DNA of 64,000 bases from Chloroflexota bacterium (GTDB lineage Bacteria > Chloroflexota > Anaerolineae > Aggregatilineales > Phototrophicaceae): positions 1 through 64,000 of the forward strand of contig WTGN01000052.1 of the NCBI GenBank assembly GCA_011523545.1, in the 5' to 3' direction. The notes beneath the pieces are model-generated. The model worked only from the letters and a program-made list of their open reading frames with translations, was not told where the DNA came from and did not search any database. Position 1 is the stretch's first letter. Each line of letters starts with the position of its first letter. This document shows positions 1 through 7,940 of this stretch, one piece after another. The translations under genes were made by a program, and so were the position numbers.

Positions 1-10
1 GCTTCTAGCT

Positions 11-120
11 CCCCCTCCCTAGCTCGCTGGGGAGGGGGCCGGGGGGTGGGGTTGGCAGTCCGCAAAAGCAAGCGGGCGAGACAAGGGGCGCGTAGACACC
101 GCCCGTCTCTCGCCCCTACA
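11..120. repeat. intergenic repeat block: one family B and one family A palindrome
   Basis: Positions 11-53 hold a family B hairpin (C-rich arm, AGCTCGCTGGGG apex, G-rich tail). Positions 72-120 hold a family A palindrome ending in CGCCCCTACA. The family A copy carries the 9-nt core CGTAGACAC at 91-99, flanked by GGGCG and CGCCC, so it sits as a hairpin loop. No gene is visible in this stretch. The block lies just past the 3' end of the binding-protein gene and could act as a transcription stop, which is inference. Confidence 0.8.
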
Positions 121-134
121 AGCGACCCAGTTGC

Positions 135-1427
135 CTACATCATCGACATGTCGAGCTCGCGCTGGACCTCCTCGGTCACGCGATCGAGCGCTTCCTGCGC
201 GCCGAGCATGCCGGCTTTGACCGATGTCTCGGCTTCGCCCAGGCGCGAATTGTAGAAGTCGTTCACCGGAATCTTCGCCGGCCCAAAGGCGTTGGCGCCG
301 TTCAGCAGGTCCAGCGCCAATTGGAAGCGATGATCGCTGACGAAGCGCTCGGCCGTCGCCGCGCCCACCTTGGGCGGGATATTCTGAATATTGTAGCAGA
401 ACTCGCCCATGTGCTCGTCTTCGCTGAGCCAGCGGATGAATTCCCAAGCCGCGTCCGGATTGATGACCCCGGTGGGAATGGTGAAGACGCTGCCGCCGAA
501 GGTGGTGCAATTCTCACGGCCGCCTTCAGGATAAGGCGCCGCGATCATGTCCATTTCGAGATCGGGGGCGAACTTCTTCTGGAATTGGATGAACCATTCG
601 CCGACTTGCTTGAAGCCTTCCTTGCCGACGAAAAAGGGATTCTGCGTACTGAGGTAATCACCGAAGCCGCTGGTGAAGGCGGCCACCTTCTCCGGGCCCA
701 GGCGCTCCCAGTAACCCGCCATCCATTCCAGCGCCGCCACATTGGCCGGGTCATTCGCGGTGATGGTCCCGCTGTCCTCGTCATACAATCCACCGCCGAA
801 GACGTGCGCCCACCAGGTGAGATTAGCAGGCAGCAGACCGACGCGCTCGATATTGCCGGCGCCGTCGATGATCTCAAAGGCTTGGCAGGCTGCATCCAAT
901 TCTTCGATGCTGGTCGGCGGCGCGCTGATGCCCAGCTCTTCCAAAGCCGGCGGCGAGAAAGCCAGGACGCGCGCATTCGAGGTACACATCAAGCCCCAGA
1001 GCTCGCCGTTGTACCACCAATTCTCCCAAAGCTGCGGGAAGTACTCGGAGCCGTCGATGCCGGCCGCTTCGGCGTAGGCGGTCAAGGGCGTGAGGGCGCC
1101 TTGGGAAGCGATCTGCACCAGTTGATGCAGCCATACCGCCGAGACGATATCGGGCGGATTGCCGCCAGCGATCGCCGTCAGCACTTTTTCGTATTGCCCG
1201 AAGACAGTCGTCATATTGACGTAGCTATTCTCGTGCTCTTCATTGAACTGATCAACCAGACCTTGCAGCACATCAAACTCGAAGCCGCTCCAACCCGTCC
1301 AATAATTGAGGAAGGCCTGCTCTTGCGCGTAGGTCAAGCCGGCCGGCATCGCCGATATCGCCGCCGCTGTGCCCGCCGCCATGCTCGCGCGCAAAAAATC
1401 CCTGCGTGAAACTTTTCTCTCGCTCAT
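135..1427 (-). CDS. Tat-exported ABC sugar-binding protein (family 1)
   Basis: Extracellular solute-binding protein of the family 1 sugar type, expected to capture an oligosaccharide or sugar and hand it to a MalFG-type permease. The N-terminus carries a twin-arginine signal (SRRDFL) followed by an Ala-rich segment ending in AQEQ, so export by Tat is likely. The 430-residue length fits the family. The start is ATG at 1427; a GTG directly upstream at 1430 is the alternative, and GGAGGA serves either. No permease gene adjoins it, so it is an orphan binding protein here. It reads from a strong promoter at 1508-1536 with a LacI-type operator in the leader, and it is divergent from namZ. The exact substrate cannot be read from the sequence. 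Confidence 0.9.
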   Translation of the reverse strand: MSERKVSRRDFLRASMAAGTAAAISAMPAGLTYAQEQAFLNYWTGWSGFEFDVLQGLVDQFNEEHENSYVNMTTVFGQYEKVLTAIAGGNPPDIVSAVWLHQLVQIASQGALTPLTAYAEAAGIDGSEYFPQLWENWWYNGELWGLMCTSNARVLAFSPPALEELGISAPPTSIEELDAACQAFEIIDGAGNIERVGLLPANLTWWAHVFGGGLYDEDSGTITANDPANVAALEWMAGYWERLGPEKVAAFTSGFGDYLSTQNPFFVGKEGFKQVGEWFIQFQKKFAPDLEMDMIAAPYPEGGRENCTTFGGSVFTIPTGVINPDAAWEFIRWLSEDEHMGEFCYNIQNIPPKVGAATAERFVSDHRFQLALDLLNGANAFGPAKIPVNDFYNSRLGEAETSVKAGMLGAQEALDRVTEEVQRELDMSMM

Positions 1428-1465
1428 CACTTTCTATCCTCCCGCTCAATCCTCATTCAATTGCC

Positions 1466-1477
1466 GCTAACGTTACC
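1466..1477. promoter_or_regulatory. candidate LacI/GalR-family operator
   Basis: GCTAACGTTACC is one mismatch from the perfect palindrome GGTAACGTTACC, a typical LacI/GalR operator form. It sits downstream of the minus-strand promoter for the binding-protein gene and overlaps the -35 of a possible plus-strand promoter for the muramidase gene. One repressor could therefore control both. No LacI regulator is encoded in the window. Confidence 0.5.
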
Positions 1478-1502
1478 ACTGCTAGCGTAAGACTGCTATC
1501 AT
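1474..1502 (+). promoter_or_regulatory. possible promoter of the NamZ-like gene
   Basis: TTACCA (1474-1479), a 17-nt spacer and TATCAT (1497-1502), preceded by TGC as in an extended -10. It overlaps the candidate LacI operator. The match is moderate and the call is tentative. Confidence 0.35.
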
Positions 1503-1507
1503 CGCCG

Positions 1508-1536
1508 ATTATGGCTTGCATTCTTCGCTTTGTCAA
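1508..1536 (-). promoter_or_regulatory. sigma70-type promoter of the binding-protein gene
   Basis: On the minus strand TTGACA (1536-1531) is followed by a 17-nt spacer and CATAAT (1513-1508). The -35 is perfect and the -10 has one mismatch. It predicts a leader of about 75 nt before the ATG at 1427, with the candidate operator inside that leader. Confidence 0.65.
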
Positions 1537-1597
1537 AACTGCAAGGAACATGCGACAATCAGGGAGCTGCGCGATGCTGCATAAGGAAGAGGACATC

Positions 1598-2761
1598 ATG
1601 AAGACGGTACTCGGTTTGGAAGTCTTTCTTGAGGCGAGGACGGACCTGGTGACCGGCAAGCGCGTCGCGCTGCTGGCTTGCCCAAGCAGCGTCGATGGCT
1701 CATTGCTCAGCAGCGTCGAGCGGCTGTATCGGCATCCGGCGGTGAACCTTGTCGCGCTATTTGGCCCGGAACACGGCATCCGCGGCGACGCCCAAGCCGG
1801 AACCGCCGTCGCCTCCGCCAGCGATCCGCTGACCGGGCTGCCGGTTTACAGTCTGTATGGAGAGAGGCAATCGCCAAGCGCTGACTTGCTGCGCGGTCTG
1901 GATGTCATCGTCATTGATCTGCAAGACGCCGGCGTCCGCTTCTACACGTTTCTGGCGACGACGCTCTATGTGATGGCGGCGGCGAAAGCGGCGGGCATCG
2001 CTGTGATCCTGCTTGATCGGCCGGCGCCAATAAGCGGATCTCGCGTCGAGGGTCCGCTGCTGGAGCCGGCATTTGCCTCATTCGTCGGCCCCTATGCGCT
2101 GCCCATCCGCTATGGCATGACCATCGGCGAGGTCGCTCTGCTCGCCAATGACCAGGATATCGACTGTGACTTGACGGTGATTCCGCTGGCGGGCTGGTCG
2201 CGGCAGCAATGGTATGACGAGACCGGGCTGCCTTTCATTCCATCGTCGCCCAACCTGCCGACGCTTGACGCCATGACGCTCTATCCGGGCACATGCCTCG
2301 TCGAAGGGACGAATCTGTCGGAAGGCCGCGGCACAACCCGACCCTTCGAATACTTTGGCGCCCCCTGGATTGACGCCGAGTCACTGTCCTTCCGGCTGAA
2401 TGACCTGTCGCTGCCCGGCCTTCGCTTCCGCCCCGTTTACTTCGTGCCGACCTTCAGCAAGCATCAAGGCGAGCTCTGCGCCGGCGTTCACGTTTATGTC
2501 ACGGATCGCCAAGTTTTACAGCCGGTGAGCGCGATGCTGCATGTTCTTCAGACGCTGAAGCGGCGCTATCCGAATGAATTCGCCTGGCGCCAGCCCTGGA
2601 AACAGGGAGCGCCTCCGCCGATTGACCTGCTCTGGGGCAGCGATCGGTTGCGCCGAGGGATTGACGCCGATAAGCCGGTTGACGCGCTCATTGAAAGCTG
2701 GCAGCCGGCCCTGCGCGAATTTGAGCGCCTGCGCGCCGATTATCTGCTATATTCGCCATAA
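1598..2761 (+). CDS. namZ: NamZ-like exo-beta-N-acetylmuramidase (DUF1343)
   Basis: DUF1343 family protein. The characterised member NamZ removes MurNAc from the non-reducing end of peptidoglycan fragments, so this gene points to cell-wall salvage. Family signatures are clear: FGPEHG at residues 55-60, DLQDAG at 107-112, LDRPAPISG at 139-147 and EGTNLSEGRGTTRP around 236-249. ATG at 1598 is chosen because GGAAGAGG lies just upstream; the frame stays open upstream but without a good ribosome site. The 387-residue protein has no signal peptide, so it appears cytoplasmic and would act on imported fragments. It is divergent from the sugar-binding-protein gene and may share its operator. Function is inferred from the family. 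Confidence 0.88.
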   Translation: MKTVLGLEVFLEARTDLVTGKRVALLACPSSVDGSLLSSVERLYRHPAVNLVALFGPEHGIRGDAQAGTAVASASDPLTGLPVYSLYGERQSPSADLLRGLDVIVIDLQDAGVRFYTFLATTLYVMAAAKAAGIAVILLDRPAPISGSRVEGPLLEPAFASFVGPYALPIRYGMTIGEVALLANDQDIDCDLTVIPLAGWSRQQWYDETGLPFIPSSPNLPTLDAMTLYPGTCLVEGTNLSEGRGTTRPFEYFGAPWIDAESLSFRLNDLSLPGLRFRPVYFVPTFSKHQGELCAGVHVYVTDRQVLQPVSAMLHVLQTLKRRYPNEFAWRQPWKQGAPPPIDLLWGSDRLRRGIDADKPVDALIESWQPALREFERLRADYLLYSP

Positions 2762-2917
2762 TGAACCTGCTAAATTCCATCTTCAATCACAGCGAGATCT
2801 GTAGGGGCGACTCTGTGAGTCGCCCTAAAGCACGCACAATCACGTACATGGGCGACCCAATGGCTCGCCCCTACAAGAATTCTCTGTGCCCTCTGTGCCT
2901 CTGTGGCGAATCAATCA
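2762..2917. repeat. intergenic repeat block: two family A palindromes and one family C tract
   Basis: Family A copies lie at 2800-2826 (GACTC-TGTG-AGTC type) and 2850-2877 (GGGCGACCCAATGG joined directly to CTCGCCCC). A family C ctctgtg tract runs from about 2880 to 2908. The 2850-2877 copy is the empty version of the repeat that carries a 22-nt insert at 59642-59691. The block separates two convergent genes. Confidence 0.8.
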
Positions 2918-4060
2918 TCACGTCACCACAATCAACTCCTGCCAGCCGTTGGTCAGCTTTTCGCCGCCGCCGGGCCGCGCCACCACCACATCCTCGACCC
3001 GAGCCGAATAACTGTTGATTTGCATGATGCTCGGTTCAATGGTGAACAGCATGCCGTCGCGCAGCGTTGTCTCGTCGCCGGTGGTGAGGAAGGGCGGTTC
3101 ATGCACATCCATGCCGATGCCATGCCCCAAGCGATGCCGAAATGCCTCGCCATAACCGGCGTCCTCAATCACTTGACGGGCCGCCCGGTCGGCTTCGGTC
3201 GTGGTGGCTTCATCCGCTTTCAGCGCCGCGATGCCGGCCGCTTGCGACGCCATCATCACATCGTAGACCCGCTGCGCCTCTGCGTCCGGCTCGCCGAAGA
3301 AGACCGTTCGCCCAAAGTCATAGCACCAGCCCTCATAGATGCCGCCGAAATCGAAGAGGATCGACACCGGCGGGTCCAGCGTGCGATGCCAGCTCTCCAT
3401 CCGCGCCCCGAAGAGCAGCGGATGATTCGGCCCCGAGTTGTAGAGCGATGTCGTGAATGATTGACCGAGCGAGCCATGTTTGCGCAGTTGGTAATTGACC
3501 TCCTCGACGATTTCCAGCTCGGTCATGCCCAGGCGCAGCGCTTTCAGCGTATCGGCGAAGGCGGCTTCGGTGATGCGCCCCGCCTCCTTCATCAGCTCAA
3601 TGTCAGCCTGCGTTTTGATGACGCGCATGGGGCGCAGCAGGTCGGTCGCCGAGAGGAAGCGCGCGCCGGGCAGGAGGGGCTGCAAGTGAGAGACGGTCTC
3701 GCCGGTGGCGAAATCGCTAATTGCCACGCGCGGATTCGCCGGCAAATTGAAACCGTCGAGGATGCCCTTGACCATCTCGGCCGGTTCATCCCAGTCGCCC
3801 AGGACGCGGATGTCGATGCCCTCCAGCCGGCTCAAGCCGCCGAACTCGGCCGTCATGCGCGGGAGTGGCAGCACGGGCGGCTGCTGCGCCGTGATCCAGG
3901 CGCCCTCGAGCCAGTCGCCCGGGTGGATTGTATTGCCGTAATTGGGGAAGTCCCGCGGGACGCCGGTCAAGTATTGCAGGTCGGACGAAATGGGGAAGAA
4001 GGCGAGATCGGCGTGCTCGGCGAGGATGCTCTGAAATTGCTGCAGGCGGTCGTTTGACAT
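2918..4060 (-). CDS. M24 family metallopeptidase (Xaa-Pro dipeptidase-like)
   Basis: Pita-bread-fold peptidase, likely a cytoplasmic Xaa-Pro dipeptidase or aminopeptidase. The N-terminal creatinase-like domain covers roughly residues 1-140. The catalytic domain follows with all five expected metal ligands: D237 (FDFGG), D248 (YDFGRT), H313 (GHGIGMDVHE), E342 (IEPS) and E356 (RVED). The 380-residue length is normal. A minus-strand -10 element (TATAAT) lies at 4095-4100, about 35 nt upstream of the ATG. The first 24 codons and the upstream promoter region are duplicated as a broken remnant at 5868-5942. The substrate is unknown; peptide salvage fits the nearby cell-wall genes. Confidence 0.9.
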   Translation of the reverse strand: MSNDRLQQFQSILAEHADLAFFPISSDLQYLTGVPRDFPNYGNTIHPGDWLEGAWITAQQPPVLPLPRMTAEFGGLSRLEGIDIRVLGDWDEPAEMVKGILDGFNLPANPRVAISDFATGETVSHLQPLLPGARFLSATDLLRPMRVIKTQADIELMKEAGRITEAAFADTLKALRLGMTELEIVEEVNYQLRKHGSLGQSFTTSLYNSGPNHPLLFGARMESWHRTLDPPVSILFDFGGIYEGWCYDFGRTVFFGEPDAEAQRVYDVMMASQAAGIAALKADEATTTEADRAARQVIEDAGYGEAFRHRLGHGIGMDVHEPPFLTTGDETTLRDGMLFTIEPSIMQINSYSARVEDVVVARPGGGEKLTNGWQELIVVT

Positions 4061-4228
4061 GGGCTGCTCCTTCTAGCTTCTGAGGCTCCTTTGAATTATA
4101 GCGTGTCCGCCGCCGGAAATCGCATGATAGCGGTCGATTTCCCTACGCTTTACTGTAGCCTCCACATACCAGGCGCAGGAAGCATCTATACTGGTGGCGC
4201 CGCAATAAGATATGGAAAAGGAAATCTC

Positions 4229-5833
4229 ATGCGAAGAATTCTGATGCTTGCCATGATCTTGCTTGCTCTCACCGGCATCGCGGGCGGCCAGGCGGTTAAG
4301 CTGCCGCCATGCAGCGCGGCGCAGCTCGCCGTCACCGACTCGTATATGACCGATCATTTCGAATTGATGGGTTATATCATGACCCCGGAGATGGTCGGGG
4401 CGCTTTCGCCTTCCGCCCTTGAAGACCTCGGCGATTTGATCCAGAACGAAAGCTCCGGCGAAACGCTCAGCGAATATGGCGCGGCGCTCTTTACCTGGCG
4501 CGAGTCCTTTTGGGAGGCGCATCCCATCTGCGATGACATATTCGATATCGGCGTGGCAATGGACGAGTCAGCTTCTGATATGGCCGCCTTCCTGGCGTAC
4601 CAGTTGGCCGGCGTCGCCGTCGACGATAATCCATATGTTGAGGGCATGCGAAACGGCATCGGTCTGCTCACAATTCTACTCGGGGAATTGCCGGATGAGC
4701 CGACGGCCGAAGGCGACCCGCCGCCGGTTGACCTGCCGGCATGCAGCGATGATGATCTCGGGGTTCTTTCGCAAGAACTCGCGGTATACGAGGCATTGCT
4801 CGAAGTGCCGCCGCGCACCTACAGCTTGGCCGGTTTGGCGAAATACGGCCTTGCCCAACTCGCCTGGCGCGACAAGCTATGGACGCGTTTGCCGCCATGC
4901 GACCTGGCGCTTCAGGTTGGCTTGCTCATGAGCCATATCAGCAGCGATCTCACGATTGAACTCGCCTTGGAAATCGGGAAGATAGCGAGCGCGGGGGCGC
5001 AATTCTCCGAACAGATCGCGGCGGACCAGGCGCGCCTTGAAGAAATAGCAGCGCCGATTGATGCTGTAGACAGGCTGAGCGCGCAGACGGTGACGCCGCC
5101 CGAATGCGGCGACGATGAGATGCTGAGGTTTGCGGCGGCCAATCAGGATTATCCTGGTCTTGTCGACGCGCTCAAAGCGGTGGCAACCGTGCCCGACCTG
5201 CTGGCGGCCGCGGACAAGCATGTGGCTTGGCGAGAATCGTTTGAGAAGAATCTGCCAAACTGCGCTGGATCGCTGGTGACAGCCGGGTTGATGCTGCGCG
5301 TCACCGGCAATTATGTCGGCTCGCTCGCGCTTGATATCGCCGGCATCATGCCGCAGCCTGACGCCGAGATGCCGGTCAAGCCGCATCTCTTCGGCATTGT
5401 TACCATGAGTGTGATCGCCGACGAAATCAGCGGGACACTCCAGGCGAGCGGCATGCAGCCCGCAGAGCTGACGGCAGCGGCAGCCGGCGGCAATCTGCCC
5501 GACTGTGAGAGCAGCGACTTGGGGCTGCGCTTCTACAATCTCTTTGTGGAATACAGCGATCTGGTGGATATGGCCGACAGCCTGGAGACCGTTGGCGATG
5601 TCATGGATTTTCGACAGAGACAGATTGATTGGGCTGAACACCATATTGAGCTTTTGCCCGGCTGCAAGCAAGCGGTGGTGGCCGGCTACATGATGTATAC
5701 CATCTTGGCCGACTTCACAGCCGCCTACGCGCTGCTGATTGCAGGCGCCGAGCCGGAAGACATCCCATACGCCAAAACGATATGGACCTATCGCGACCGG
5801 CTGGATGCCTGGCTGCGTGAGGAACTGCAGTAA
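4229..5833 (+). CDS. secreted protein with four two-cysteine repeats, unrecognised family
   Basis: I do not recognise this family. A hydrophobic segment at about residues 4-18 looks like a Sec signal peptide. The remainder is four repeats of about 110-140 residues, each opening with a Pro-X-Cys motif followed by acidic residues, then a Trp-rich helix (WRESFW at 90, WRDKLW at 213, WRESFE at 334, WAEHHI at 468) and closing with a second Pro-X-Cys or Pro-rich Cys. The mature protein has exactly eight cysteines, in pairs 28/101, 172/224, 293/345 and 426/479, suggesting one disulfide per repeat. The start at 4229 is chosen for AAGGA just upstream and the signal peptide; the frame is open for 46 codons further up. 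The repeats look largely alpha-helical, and an envelope role is inference. Confidence 0.75.
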   Translation: MRRILMLAMILLALTGIAGGQAVKLPPCSAAQLAVTDSYMTDHFELMGYIMTPEMVGALSPSALEDLGDLIQNESSGETLSEYGAALFTWRESFWEAHPICDDIFDIGVAMDESASDMAAFLAYQLAGVAVDDNPYVEGMRNGIGLLTILLGELPDEPTAEGDPPPVDLPACSDDDLGVLSQELAVYEALLEVPPRTYSLAGLAKYGLAQLAWRDKLWTRLPPCDLALQVGLLMSHISSDLTIELALEIGKIASAGAQFSEQIAADQARLEEIAAPIDAVDRLSAQTVTPPECGDDEMLRFAAANQDYPGLVDALKAVATVPDLLAAADKHVAWRESFEKNLPNCAGSLVTAGLMLRVTGNYVGSLALDIAGIMPQPDAEMPVKPHLFGIVTMSVIADEISGTLQASGMQPAELTAAAAGGNLPDCESSDLGLRFYNLFVEYSDLVDMADSLETVGDVMDFRQRQIDWAEHHIELLPGCKQAVVAGYMMYTILADFTAAYALLIAGAEPEDIPYAKTIWTYRDRLDAWLREELQ

Positions 5834-5867
5834 TAGGCGCTGCCCTGGTCAAGTTCTGGCGATCGGA

Positions 5868-5942
5868 TCAAATGGGGAGGAAGGCTAGATTGGCGCTCGC
5901 AGCGAGGGTCTGCTGGAATCGCTGCAGGCGGTCGTTTGACAT
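5868..5942 (-). pseudogene. remnant of a second M24 peptidase gene (first 24 codons)
   Basis: Read on the minus strand this starts ATG and encodes MSNDRLQRFQQTLAA then SANLAFLPI before a TGA. The intact M24 gene starts MSNDRLQQFQSILAE then HADLAFFPI. The upstream region is also alike, with TATAAT at 5983-5978 at the same distance from the ATG. The rest of the gene is absent. It looks like what remains of a tandem duplicate around the secreted-repeat gene. Confidence 0.75.
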
Positions 5943-6041
5943 GAAGCGCTCCCTTATGGAATCGACAGGAAGCTCGGATTATAGCGCGTTTAGCGGGGTT
6001 TATCGCGCGGGGTCGGTCGACTGCCGGCTATCGGCCGATTA

Positions 6042-6070
6042 TTGAAATTTAATCAAATCGCTGTTAGAAT
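6042..6070 (+). promoter_or_regulatory. promoter of the peptide-binding-protein operon
   Basis: TTGAAA (6042-6047), a 17-nt spacer and TAGAAT (6065-6070). This gives a leader of about 50 nt before the ATG at 6129, with AAGGAG upstream of the start. The rest of the 5834-6128 gap holds the M24 remnant and no other gene. Confidence 0.6.
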
Positions 6071-6128
6071 AAGGTAGCGGTTCCTCTAGGCTGAAACATT
6101 CCAACAAGTTCCAAGGAGTACAGGACCC

Positions 6129-7865
6129 ATGAACAGACTCATCCGCATAGCGACTGCGACGCTGTTGCTCATATTGGCTGCGATGCTTGTTGCCCCAATG
6201 GCAGCGCAAGATGCCGGCAGCGGCGGCCCCATTATTGAACCGAACTTTGGCGATGACCCCACCACCTTCAACCCCATCATCGCTAATGATGGCACCTCTT
6301 ACGATGTCATCAACCGCATATTCCCCGATTTCATCGGTGTCGATTCCGAGACGATCGCTTATATGGGCGGCGCCAAAGGCGGGATCGTATCCAGTTGGGA
6401 TATTGCCGAGGACGGCGTCACCTACACCTTCCATCTGCGCGATGACTTCGTTTGGAGCGATGGCGTACCTATCACCGCCGGCGATGTTGCTTGGTTCCTC
6501 ACGGCCACCCTCAGTGGCGAAACCACTTCGCCGCGCCAGCAGCTTCAGGACAGCGTCGCCAGTTACGAAGTCGTGGACGATAATACATTGGTCATCGTCT
6601 TTAACGAAGCCAACTGCACCTTGATTGACACGTTGAATCCGGTTTATCCGGTGCCAGCTCATGTCTATGAGGAAGTCTATGGCGATGATTACGCCGGCAT
6701 GGACGAGAATGACTACAACTTGAATCCGGCAGTCAGCGGCGGCGAAGCCTTTGTCTTCTCCAACTTCCGCCCCGGCGAACAGACCACCCTGCTCGCCAAT
6801 GCCGATTACACGCAATCTGAGCTAGGCGCGGTCATTCCTGAAGGCTGGGTCTACAAGGTTGTGACGGACCAGGTCGTGCAGATGGAGCAATTCTTCGCTG
6901 GCGAGTTGACCTTCGTCGACAGCGTGCCGCAAGCCAACCGCGCCGATGTCAAGGCGCGCGGGGAGGCCGGCGAATTCCAAACCTTCGAGACGCCGGCCGG
7001 CACAATCCGCTTCCTGTCTCTGAATATCGCCGACCCCAACAACCCGCAAGACGGGCTGGATGAAAATGGCGATCCGATTGACCAGGGGCATCATCCGATC
7101 CTGGGCGATGTGCGCGTTCGCCAAGCGCTGAATTACGGCATGAACTTCGACGAGATCAACGAAGGCGCATTCTTCGGCACTGGCGTCCCGGTCGCCTCGC
7201 ACGTCCGCCCCACGGACTGGAGCTTCCCGGCGGGCTTGGAGCCCTACCCCTTTGACACGGAGAAGGCGATGGCTCTGTTGGATGAGGCGGGCTTCACCGA
7301 TTCCGATGGCGATGGCGTCCGCGAGTGCAACGGCTGCATGCACGCGGAAGCGGGCGCGCCGCTAGCGCTGACCGTGAAGACAAACGCCGGCAACACCTCG
7401 CAGGAGGCGCTGTACACGATAATGCAGGACCAATGGAACGAAATCGGCTTCGATATCACCTTGGAGTTCGTTGAATTCGGCACGTTGGTCAGCGAATTCA
7501 CCGCGCAGACTTACGACGCGATTGGCGTGTTCTGGGGCTTGGCGACGCCAGCCAACCCGAATGGCATCGCCGATATCTTCCTGCCGGGCGCCGATGTCGT
7601 TGGCTCGGGTTACAACACCCAATCCTTCAACAATCCGCGTTTGAACGAGCTGATCGAAGACGCGCGCAACCTGCCCGGCTGCGACCTGGAGACGCGCAAA
7701 GCCATGTACGGCGAAGCCTATCAGATCCTGCGCGACGAATCGCCCTGGATTTGGATCAGCACGGGCCAAGTGCTGCTGGCGGCGCAGACCAACGTGGAAA
7801 ACTGGGCGCCGCGAGCTGGCGGCGCGCGCTGGAACATCGACGCCTGGACGGTCGCTGAAAGTTAG
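6129..7865 (+). CDS. peptide-type ABC substrate-binding protein (family 5)
   Basis: Extracellular solute-binding protein family 5 (DppA/OppA type), expected to bind oligopeptides or related compounds outside the membrane. A Sec signal peptide covers about residues 1-26 and ends MAAQDAG. Family features include the early FNPIIANDGTSYDVINRIF stretch, the LRDDFVWSDGVPITAGDV motif and VRQALNYGMN. The 578-residue length is typical. The first gene of a three-gene operon with two permeases; a strong hairpin separates it from the first permease and may keep the binding protein in excess. No dipeptide ABC ATPase gene follows, which is unusual. Substrate class is inferred; cell-wall peptides are plausible from the context. 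Confidence 0.92.
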   Translation: MNRLIRIATATLLLILAAMLVAPMAAQDAGSGGPIIEPNFGDDPTTFNPIIANDGTSYDVINRIFPDFIGVDSETIAYMGGAKGGIVSSWDIAEDGVTYTFHLRDDFVWSDGVPITAGDVAWFLTATLSGETTSPRQQLQDSVASYEVVDDNTLVIVFNEANCTLIDTLNPVYPVPAHVYEEVYGDDYAGMDENDYNLNPAVSGGEAFVFSNFRPGEQTTLLANADYTQSELGAVIPEGWVYKVVTDQVVQMEQFFAGELTFVDSVPQANRADVKARGEAGEFQTFETPAGTIRFLSLNIADPNNPQDGLDENGDPIDQGHHPILGDVRVRQALNYGMNFDEINEGAFFGTGVPVASHVRPTDWSFPAGLEPYPFDTEKAMALLDEAGFTDSDGDGVRECNGCMHAEAGAPLALTVKTNAGNTSQEALYTIMQDQWNEIGFDITLEFVEFGTLVSEFTAQTYDAIGVFWGLATPANPNGIADIFLPGADVVGSGYNTQSFNNPRLNELIEDARNLPGCDLETRKAMYGEAYQILRDESPWIWISTGQVLLAAQTNVENWAPRAGGARWNIDAWTVAES

Positions 7866-7894
7866 GCGGCTCCCGAAATTGAAAAGATGCGGAG

Positions 7895-7922
7895 CGGTCC
7901 CCCGGCTAGCTGCGGGGGACCG
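7895..7922 (+). terminator. hairpin between binding-protein and permease genes
   Basis: CGGTCCCCC (7895-7903) pairs perfectly with GGGGGACCG (7914-7922) around a 10-nt loop. A short TTCTC follows rather than a long T run. It probably attenuates transcription or protects the upstream mRNA, raising binding protein over permease. Confidence 0.6.
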
Positions 7923-7940
7923 TTCTCATGCGGTATAGAT

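Noticed and set aside
4095..4123. Full sigma70 promoter for the M24 gene
   Set aside because: The -10 is perfect, but no -35 resembling TTGACA lies at 16-18 nt.
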